Part shown: positions 57,100 through 64,000 of the stretch, in pieces
How the letters are laid out: each line of letters begins with the position of its first letter
Position numbering within the stretch: the first letter of the stretch is position 1
From: Takakia lepidozioides
Taxonomy: Eukaryota; Streptophyta; Takakiopsida; Takakiales; Takakiaceae
NCBI GenBank assembly: GCA_030704615.1
Contig: CM060732.1
Location: 14,260,001 to 14,324,000 of the forward strand
DNA: 64,000 nt
Direction: 5' to 3'
The notes under the pieces: model-generated
What the model saw: the letters and a program-made list of their open reading frames with translations, nothing else
What the model was told of the DNA's origin: nothing
Databases searched by the model: none
Position numbers and translations under genes: made by a program

Positions 57100-57615
57100 C
57101 TGGAAAAATGGCGCCGAATTTCTTTTTTTGGGGCCGAAAACTGGCTAAGTCCCAACATGCACTGGTACCTGTGTCTGGGAAAATGGCGCCGAATTTCTCT
57201 TTTTGGGGCCGAAAACTGGCTAAGCCCCAACATGCACTGGTACCTGTGTCTGGGAAAATGGCGCCGAATTTCTCTTTTTGGGGCCGAAAACTGGCTAAGC
57301 CCCAACATGCACTGGTACCGTGTCTGGAAAAATGGCGCCGAATTTCTCTTTTTTGGGCCGAAAACTGGCTAAGTCCCAACATGCACTGGTACAGTGTCTG
57401 GAAAATGGCGCCGAATTTCCCTATTTTGCGCCGAAAACTGGCTAAGTCCGAACATGCACTGGAAAAATGGCGCCGAATTACCTGTCATGAGGGGACCTAT
57501 AGCCGCGGAATTCGGCACCATTTTTCGCCAGAGAGACCTATTACCGCGAAATACGTCGCCGTTTTTTCAGGTTACGGACCCTATTACCGCGAAATTCGGC
57601 GCCATATTTGCACAT
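57100..57615. repeat. 75-bp palindrome array 3' of gene A
   Basis: Centres at 57110, 57185, 57260, 57334, 57407, 57469 and 57599. Units read aaaatggcgccgaattt, ttggggccgaaaactggcta and cccaacatgcactggtacc. The same array follows gene A copy 3 and, inverted, the 10430 remnant. Confidence 0.9.
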
Positions 57616-57629
57616 GTCGCTGGGAATTG

Positions 57630-57851
57630 GCATGAGCGGAAGACGAAATATCATGAGCACAACTGTCAAAACTGCAATTTTCCCTTCAAGGGGCCGAATA
57701 ATATATTTGTTTTTCCTGACACACTGCATTAAATTATTATTTTTTATTGTTTTTTATTTTCGAAATTTGTACTTCTGCTCATGAAAACCGATTGTCTTAC
57801 TACTCTGCTCATGCCGCTCATGCCGCTCATGCTCATGAAATAGCAAACCTC
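57630..57851. repeat. Right terminus (gene A side)
   Basis: Contains the conserved block 'cttcaaggggccgaataata', an AT-rich tract, and GCTCATGCC iterons ending ctcatgaaatagcaaacctc. It matches inverted termini at 9697 and 20217 over about 200 bp. Confidence 0.8.
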
Positions 57852-57859
57852 GTTGCAAG
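57852..57859. other. Target-site duplication, right
   Basis: GTTGCAAG, identical to 44299-44306. The sequence immediately after it restores the reading frame of the interrupted exon. Confidence 0.8.
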
Positions 57860-58567
57860 GAGACTGTTGCAATGATTCCACAGGATTTCAAGCCTTGACC
57901 GATACTGAAAGAAATGTTGATTGTCAAAGAGACCACAATGCACTTGCGCGGATCAGTGCTTGACCCCCGCACTTTGGAATTAGACGAAGTGCGCGCACGG
58001 TATGGTGTCCATTGTGGTGGCCCGTCAATGGAGGATTTGCAAGTGCAGGGAACGCCGGACGCTCCCAGAAAACGTAAATTGAGTGATGGGGCCCAAAAAA
58101 AGGAGAGGCAAAAAAAGAAGAAGGCCGCAAGGTCTGCTCGCGAGGTAAGGGCAAAATCCACACAACAGACTGAACCCCGTCCTGGGCGGCAGACCCACAC
58201 CATCAGCACTGATACTGAAAGTGAATCTACTCAGGGCCTAGAAGGGGTGACAAGTCCAGTGGACATTGACTTGCCTGACCAGACTCGGCAGCAGACTCAC
58301 ACAAATATCGCGACCCATGCCATCGGTTTAGGGTCAAAACCAAAAACTCAATAGAGCACTGAAGGGCCAGTCTGCCCTGGCACATTGCGCCTCGTTGACT
58401 TTGGGCTTTTCCCACCAGAGTGCCCACCAATTGGGGATCCAGACTTCTTCCGTTATTTCTACAGAGTTGCCCAGTCAGGTCTGCTACGCACATTCATCCG
58501 ACAGGCGGAACAGAAGTGGTTGAACAGCTTTGAAGATGAAGATGACGATGATGAAGTAGAGGAGGTA
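57860..58567 (+). pseudogene. MULE/FAR1-like gene F, exon after the insertion
   Basis: The frame joined from 44306 continues as KETVAMIPQDFKP, then stop codons at 57896 (TGA) and 58352 (TAG), but is otherwise open: MHLRGSVLDPRTLELDE, a Lys-rich stretch (KKERQKKKKAARSAREV), a Thr/Gln-rich stretch, then PDFFRYFYRVAQSGLL and an acidic end before a GTAATG donor. Basic regions of this kind can serve nuclear import. The domain is not recognised by itself; membership in gene F follows from frame continuity and the shared minisatellite. Confidence 0.55.
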
Positions 58568-58569
58568 AT

Positions 58570-58910
58570 GGTCAGTCTGACCGCCCAGTCTGTTCTCTGT
58601 GCTGTTTGAGTCCATCATCGGGGTCACGTTGCCTATTCAGTCTGGTCAGTCCGCTGCGTTCTCTCCTCAGTCCGCTGGCTCACTCCGCTCGTCAGTTAGT
58701 CTGTTTTATATCGCTGCATTATTTACTGAGTCCGTTTGTCAGTCCGCTGGTCCAGTCCACTGGTATAGTCTACTGGTATAGTCTACTAGTTGCCTCCACC
58801 CTATGTACGCACGTTACAGTCTGCTAGTCTGTGAGTCCAGTCCGCTGCATGAGGTGAATATAGAGTCCACGTCCATGTTCCTGACGTCCAAGTTCTCTGT
58901 TGTGTACCAG
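58570..58910. repeat. Intron minisatellite (AGTCYGCTGG type)
   Basis: Repeats of cagtccgctgg, agtctgtt and tccactgg fill this intron. Similar tracts lie at 61650-61825 and, most densely, at 62175-62650. Confidence 0.7.
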
Positions 58911-61107
58911 GATGAACGTGTTTCTATTCGTAGGGCCATTCAGGCTTGGCGGATACCTAGCAATGATGCTCCTTTACAAGCGACTGCAGTGCATGCGGAA
59001 GTGGACCACGTGCGAGAGTACATATTATTGAAGTATCCTGGGTCATTTGCTGCTATAGCGGTATTACATATTCAAGACGCGTTGGGGGGGAATGCGTCTG
59101 AGACAGCCGAGTCTGCCATCCAGCAGACTCCCATTTAGTAGGCCGTCATCCAGTAGACTTCCGTTCAGCAGCCTGTCATCCAGCAGACTCCAACGGAGCA
59201 GACTCCCAACGAGCAGCCTGTCATCCTGCAGACTCCTCTCCAGGAGCCCATCATGCAGCCCATGCCAATGGGAAGTCCTGTCATCCAACAGACTGCGGAC
59301 CAGCAGACTGCCTTTCTCTCACATAGCACGGCGCTTTTAGCAGTTTGGCGATCGCCATCACCGGTAATTCGACCCGGAGCTAAAGACCTCACACTTCCCC
59401 GGCTTAGGGTGGGAGAAATTAATCCCCATTTGGATTGGCATAATGAGCTCCACCGGATTGTTGCAGACCGCCGGTGGTCATTTGTACCCTTTCATTATTC
59501 CATGGAGTTTTCTATTGAGAAAGCCAACCATGTTCTAGAAGCCGCCTCTGCTGTTGCCATTGAAGCCACAAACGACCAAAATGCGTCGCCTCTACTTGTG
59601 CAGCTGATTCTCATGGATGACCCACGGCCTGAAGACCTCAGACATATGCCTATGGCACATCCAACCTTTGGGTGCGAAGAAAGCACTTGTTCGGACTGAC
59701 TGAGGAGGACTTTGAGCGCATGGCAGCTTCCTTCCTACAACACAGATGGATGCAATTTGGCAATTTCCGCTCATACAACAAGTTGATGAAGGATCTGCAT
59801 AGTTTGAGGATGGACTTACTCCATGGAACAGACCATTCACAGAAGTTTGTGGTGGATCACGCATTGCACTGGTTTGCATTGGTGATGGAGCGAGCAGTAT
59901 TCGACATTGTTTTGCAGAATCCCAATGTCTTCAAAGTCCTGTGGTGTGGGATCTCAACTGAAGACCGCATCGGCGCCATTGCTCATCTCGATGGAGCATG
60001 GCTGTGCCGGCAAATCAAGGACATTGGCCTCATTGGAAATCTCTTGGAACCAGACTGCCCCTCAGCAAACTGTACAGCAGACCGTGCAGCAGACCGACGA
60101 ATCCAGCCAGCAGATTGCCCCTCAGCAGACTGTGCAGCACACTGGCGAACCCACTCAGTAGATGGCCGAGCAGACTATCCAGGAGACTAACAGCCAGTCT
60201 GTTTCCTGGATTGTGCAACAGACTCGGATGCACTGGCCTCACCGGGACCCTGTGGACGAATTTCTGCTGAGTTCCAACAACATGTTTTTGGATCTGCCAG
60301 TATGAGTGTTTTGACCGAGTCCACTTTTCCCCCAGGCACATTCACTGACGACATCATCAGGTCACCGGTAAAGCATTCTTATCCAGCTCCCCGTGGCCTG
60401 CCTTCTATGACCTTCCAGCTTAGTCCCGTTTTCGTGCGCTCAGTGGCGAAAGCCATAGATGAGTCTTACGTGATGACCGAACTCAATTTGGGAACACAAA
60501 ACTGTATCATAGATCTTACAGAAGAGTCTAAGGAAGCAATTGCCGGTGGGTCTTCCATACATGTTCTTGATGTTTCCCAAGTCCATGGAGATCCGAACAC
60601 CCAGCCGGCTGTCCACCAGACTGACCAGCACACTGAACAGTGGACACATGGAAGGACTGCCGAGCAACCTGTGGCGGGGCAGCATACTGTCTTCATTGAT
60701 GAGCAGACTGAACTGCAGACTAACCAGCAGACTGCACAGGTCACAGATGGAAGGACTGACCAGGATGGCTCGGAGCGGCAGACTGCACAGCTCAGCTCTG
60801 ACTGCACAGTTCAGATTGCACGGCCTGACCAGCACACTGCACACTTCACAGAGGGAAGGACTGACGACTAACCTGCCACCGAGCACATTGCCCACATTGA
60901 GGAAGAGACTGAACCGTAGAGTTGCCAGCAGACTGCACAGTTCATAGACGAAAGGACTGACGAAGAACCGGCGGCCGAGCAGACTGCCCACATTGAGCAA
61001 CAGACTGAACATGCTGGCAGACACACTGACAAGGAACCACATGTGGCGCAGACACTGTCTGGTATAGCGCTGGATTACATGGAGTTTGTTCCCTCACCCC
61101 TTGGGCA
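58911..61107 (+). pseudogene. Gene F, long exon with Gln-Gln-Thr repeats
   Basis: Begins DERVSIRRAIQAWRIPSND after an AG acceptor. A Gln/Thr repeat region (VIQQTPTEQTPNEQPVIL; 59100-59310) contains three TAG codons exactly where the repeat predicts CAG. A globular part follows: LTLPRLRVGEINPHLDWHN, FSIEKANHVLEAA, then (one base out of frame) LFGLTEEDFERMAASFLQH and FKVLWCGISTEDRIGAIAHL. A second QQT-rich region covers 60060-61060, with further TAG/TAA codons at Gln-like positions (for example 60162, 60869). The globular part is unknown to me. It probably precedes the transposase core of the same protein. Confidence 0.5.
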
Positions 61108-61199
61108 GGTTGTGTCATTTCCTCTTTCAGCACTGTTGTTTATGTTTTAGCACATTGTGAAATTGGGCTAATTCGACATTTTGCTCGGTATCCTCACAG

Positions 61200-61642
61200 G
61201 ATGTTCGTCCCTCCGTCGGCAGACTGTCTACTTCTGAGGATATGACATCTTCCGCCCATGCTGCAAACGTGGGATCGACAACCAAGAAAGGTGTGGGGGT
61301 GAGCACGCCCCCCGATGCGCGGGTCAGTTCTACGCATGCAACCCACGAAGCTGCAAAGACAGGTCCAGCAAGTGTAAACAAACCTGCTGACCAGCCTTTG
61401 TTGCGAAGTAGGGCAGCAGCACTGCGTTTGTCTGCTCTATCCAGCCCTCCTACAGCTGTCTCTGCTTCCCAGGGGAGAGGCAAAGCCAAGAAGCGGACTG
61501 TCGTGGACCATGCTGAGGAGGTTGAGGAGGGTCCAAGTACCAAGAGACCGGCGAAGAAAAAGTCTGGCGTCTTTATGAACAAGAACCGCAAGCTGGCCTT
61601 GGACATGGACAAAGATGTGGGTCGTTTCCTGGAGCAGCACAG
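61200..61642 (+). pseudogene. Gene F, Lys/Ala-rich exon
   Basis: Runs from an AG acceptor (DVRPSVGRLSTSEDM) to a GTGAGT donor (DKDVGRFLEQHR) without a stop. It contains GRGKAKKRTVVDHAEEVEE and TKRPAKKKSGVFMNKNRK, likely nuclear-localisation signals. This exon links by frame to the next (LEQHR-YMRLPEGW). Confidence 0.55.
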
Positions 61643-61829
61643 GTGAGTACTATGCTCAGTCTCCTCGTCTGTCTTTGTCGTTAAGTGCTTTGCGCTCTGT
61701 TGTGGTCAGTCTACACGCTGGTCAGTCTGCTGCTGGTTTCATCATTGTCTGTTGTGGTTAGTCTTGTCAGTCTGATGAATTGTTCAGCCTGTAGAGTGTT
61801 TGGTACCATGTTGACGTCAGTCTGTTCAG

Positions 61830-62173
61830 TACATGAGGCTTCCCGAAGGATGGTCTGCTCTGTGCAGGATGGGTGCTCAGTTTGGCAAAGCACATGCTCT
61901 GCACGTGAAGGCGGGTAATTCCATGCTGATGTTTTTTGAAGGGGACCCACGGTTTGAATGTGAACTGTCGCCGGATGACATAAAGGCGCTCCATGGTCTT
62001 CGACGAGTGGTTGAACGGTATACCAGTTGCCTATATCCTATCCGCGAGGAATCGGACAAGAGACCTGGTTCCGTGGATGAGAGCCTTGCGCGATTCACTC
62101 CTCACAGATTTGCCGAGCTGGCGACCCAATGCCTCATTGTGGACGATGCCGAAGCAGAAATCAACGCTATTCG
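61830..62173 (+). pseudogene. Gene F, MULE core exon (frameshifted)
   Basis: One frame gives MVFDEWLNGIPVAYILSARN and DLVPWMRALRDSLL to PSWRPNA from about 61993 to 62128. Another gives CLIVDDAEAEINAIR at its 3' end. In intact plant MULE proteins these segments are continuous, so one base was gained or lost near 62128. At least one more shift lies upstream, where the first catalytic Asp should be. VDDAEAE carries the second catalytic Asp of the RNase H-like core. The exon ends at a GTAAGT donor. Confidence 0.6.
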
Positions 62174-62174
62174 G

Positions 62175-62689
62175 TAAGTCTGTTGGTCCACAGCACCGGT
62201 CCATTGTCGAGGTCCACTGCAGCAGTCCATTGCTACAGTCCACTGGCAGACTCCTGTGGCGAAACCCAACGGTAGTTCGCTGGGCAAATCCACTGGTAGT
62301 CCGTTGTCAAGTCCGGTCATCAGTCCCCTGGCAGTCCCCGGCAAGTCCGCTTGGCAGTCCGCTGCCAAGTCCACTTAGCAGTCCGTGAGGTCGGCCATCC
62401 GCTGCCAAGTCCACTCGGCAGTCCCTGGCAAGTCCGCTCGGCAGTCCGATGTGGCAGTCCAATGGGGCAGTCCGCTGCCCCAGTCCTAGCTAGGGGAAGT
62501 CCAATGGGGAAGTCCACTGGGTAGTCCAATGGGGTTATTCCAGCACATCAACGTCATGGCATTGTACTGTCCACTGGGCGAGTCCAGTGGCTCTGCCCGC
62601 TGATACAGGTCGCTGTTACAGTCCACTCCGGCAGTCCACCATTGCAGTCCGATCCCAAGACTCTAATGTGTACCATGTGTGTTGTGCAG
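62175..62689. repeat. Dense AGTCCGCTGG/AGTCCACTGG minisatellite intron
   Basis: More than 30 variants of cagtccactgg, cagtccgctgc and aagtccgctc occur between the GTAAGT donor and the TGTGCAG acceptor. The motif is the reverse complement of the CCAGCAGACTG units that encode Gln-Gln-Thr in the 58911-61107 exon. Confidence 0.75.
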
Positions 62690-63931
62690 AATTATTTTTG
62701 AAGGAGTACTCATTTTCCTCTGCCTTTGGCATGTCCGCAAGGCATGGGTGAAGCAATCATGCAAGAAAACGAAGGATCCGGTGACCGCTATAAACTTGTT
62801 GAAGGATATGGGAGACCTCATGTACTGTAGAGGGGGACCACGCAACGAGAAAAGAGCGCTTCGGTGGGTTGCAAGGAGAATCCGTCGTATGAGGTCAAAA
62901 TACCCGAAAGGACATGAATTTCTTGACTATATCGAACAGTACTGGAAGCCCAAAATAGCAATGTGGTGTACAGCAGCCTGCCATGTCCCTCATGCTAGCC
63001 AAGACACAAACGCAAGTATTGAGGCATACCATGGAAATCTGAAGGCAAGACTTGTCATGGGGAAAGGCAAGATGAGCGGTCGTAGAGTGGACTGGCTTAT
63101 ATGGGAACTCACTGGCCGTGTACTAACACACTATTGATACGCAATCCATTTGAAGACCCATGGGTTCATAAGAAATGACAAACACGAAAAGTACATATCC
63201 AGTTCTATATTTGCGGCACGAGACATTCCTGCTGAGAGTGTTACTCTTCCCTTGGGTCCTGGTGAACCAGCCTACGTTCTCAGCAGCAACCACCCCGGCA
63301 CAACATACATTGTTGCGATTGGGGTTGTTGCACGTGCCCATGGGCAATGAAGGGAAACTTATGCAAGCATCGGGTCCGTGTCCTGAAGATGCTTCACCCT
63401 GACCTGCAGGATGGCCTCTTTATGCGCGCTTGTGGCACGGCGCTAAGAACCATTCATGGAGGATTACCTAACTTGCTCTTGGGCAATGGTGCCAGTGGCA
63501 ACAACGAATCCAATCAATTCATGGAAAGACATCCTCCGGACAACTTCCCCTACGACGAGGCACCTTTGGAGGTCTCAGCCTCAATGGAACAAGAATTCGC
63601 GGACATACTTTGCATTGTAGGTGATGACAAATACTTGGAGGCACATGCCCGATGTGCTCTTCATATGTGCAGAGGGCAGCTCGTTGATATCCTGGCGAAA
63701 AGTGCGGCTAGAATGTTGCACCCTGCAGCAGCGAAGGCTTTCCGTCCTCTGAACGACAACAACAACATGTCTCTAAAAAGGAGACGAGATTTTGTGGAGG
63801 CCTGGAAAGCCCGGCCTAGGGTTTTGTGGAGAACCAGCAAGAGGGTGTCTGCACCTGCACCTGCAGCACATATATACTCGAAAATTTGCAAGGTTTCAGG
63901 TCGTGTAGATGTCACGAAGAAGACAATATAA
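62690..63931 (+). pseudogene. Gene F, C-terminal exon: MULE Glu motif and SWIM finger
   Basis: Begins IIFEGVLIFLCLWHVRKAWV (the C-x-W-H landmark after the second Asp). It continues to NASIEAYHGNLKARL, with the catalytic Glu, and GRRVDWLIWELTGRV. TGA at about 63135 is followed in frame by YAIHLKTHGFIRND. After one shift near 63315 the SWIM finger reads DWGCCTCPWAMKGN, then LCKH (Cys 63329, Cys 63335, Cys 63362, His 63368). The C-terminal 190 codons (to 63931) are open. This identifies gene F as a MULE/FAR1-type transposase or a derived regulator, distinct from gene A. At least one stop and two shifts show that it is decayed. Confidence 0.7.
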
Positions 63932-64000
63932 GTCTGCAATGCCTCGAAAAGAGACAAGGTTTCACGTCGTGTGGGTGTCACGGAGAAGACAATATAAGTC
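63888..64000. repeat. Tandem duplication at the gene F 3' end
   Basis: The block 'caaggtttcaggtcgtgtag' to 'gacaatataagtc' (63888-63932) is repeated at 63956-64000 with a 68 bp period and a few changes. The first unit contains the stop codon. Confidence 0.7.

Larger units (their letters stand above)
44307..57851. mobile_element. 13.5 kb composite MULE with transposase and ParB-like/methylase genes
   Basis: The left end GCTGCTATTTCATGAGC and the right end (inverted GGTTTGCTATTTCATGAGC) share the terminal motif and CATGAGC iterons, and a target duplication flanks them. Inside, gene BC (minus) and gene A (plus) diverge from a 2.3 kb palindrome-rich spacer. A further array lies in a BC intron, and another follows gene A. 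The 9697-20010 region is a second, damaged copy of the same gene A/BC arrangement. Gene A supplies the transposition functions. BC is cargo or an accessory chromatin or DNA-modification protein. Small indels in both genes suggest that this copy is no longer autonomous. Confidence 0.8.

Noticed and set aside
44307-57851. hAT or CACTA classification of the large element
   Set aside because: An 8 bp duplication would allow hAT, but the transposase has MULE landmarks with a SWIM finger, and the ends are not CACTA.
61993-62388. A separate gene starting at 61993 in the second frame
   Set aside because: Its first 45 codons are the MULE core of gene F displaced by a one-base shift; the rest reads into the minisatellite intron.

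Overview
This window is transposon-dominated nuclear DNA of a plant-lineage eukaryote. The genes have GT-AG introns, the LTR element uses a primer site for initiator-Met tRNA, the transposases are of the plant Mutator (MULE)/FAR1 type with SWIM zinc fingers, and nested LTR, MULE and CACTA pieces fill almost every base. A charophyte alga such as Chara is my best guess. That is an impression from protein style, not a database match. No rRNA, tRNA, CRISPR or bacterial-type operon is visible.

Layout. 1-9.35 kb: two inverted copies of a MULE carrying only a DDE+SWIM transposase ('gene A'), separated by a gypsy LTR with a partial gag and a stray gene A 5' exon. 9.7-20.2 kb: a damaged copy of a larger MULE, with the 5' end of a second gene ('gene BC') beside a 500-N gap, palindrome arrays, and a gene A copy split by a 2.2 kb TIR insertion. 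20.2-25.2 kb: another MULE end, the 3' half of an older BC copy and an orphan gene ('E'). 25.7-36.7 kb: a decayed gene with a chromodomain-like segment, split by a 10.2 kb LTR retrotransposon that has gag and a long coiled-coil protein but no visible pol; its gag is itself broken by a CACTA transposase fragment. 36.7-43.2 kb: a further MULE end, a second E gene, scrambled BC pieces and fragments of a divergent gene A lineage. 44.3-57.85 kb: the best preserved element. 57.85-64 kb: the downstream half of an older, decayed MULE/FAR1-like gene; its first exon lies at 44.05-44.3 kb.

The centrepiece is the 13.5 kb element at 44307-57851. It has CATGAGC-rich inverted ends and an 8-9 bp target duplication (GTTGCAAG). 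Removing the element rejoins the interrupted gene in frame. Two genes diverge from a central palindrome array. Gene A (+) is a MULE-type transposase with D, D, C-x-F-H and E landmarks and a C-terminal SWIM finger. Gene BC (-) has about 11 exons and combines a ParB/Srx-like segment (FYVWDGNHHL) with a DNA-methyltransferase-like segment whose motifs are in permuted order (DIPD before DLTCGTGAS). About 40 copies of a palindrome centred on CGGCGCCG lie in a BC intron, between the two genes, and downstream of gene A. The same palindrome core recurs in arrays with unrelated spacers and periods (53, 75, 95 and 96 bp). My working hypothesis is a transposon that carries its own ParB-like/methylase protein together with arrays of its binding or modification site. 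No copy in the window is fully intact; each has small indels or stops.

Nonsense codons here are largely those explained by C-to-T change (CAG to TAG, CAA to TAA, CGA to TGA). Several are proven by paralogue comparison, which suggests decay of heavily methylated DNA.
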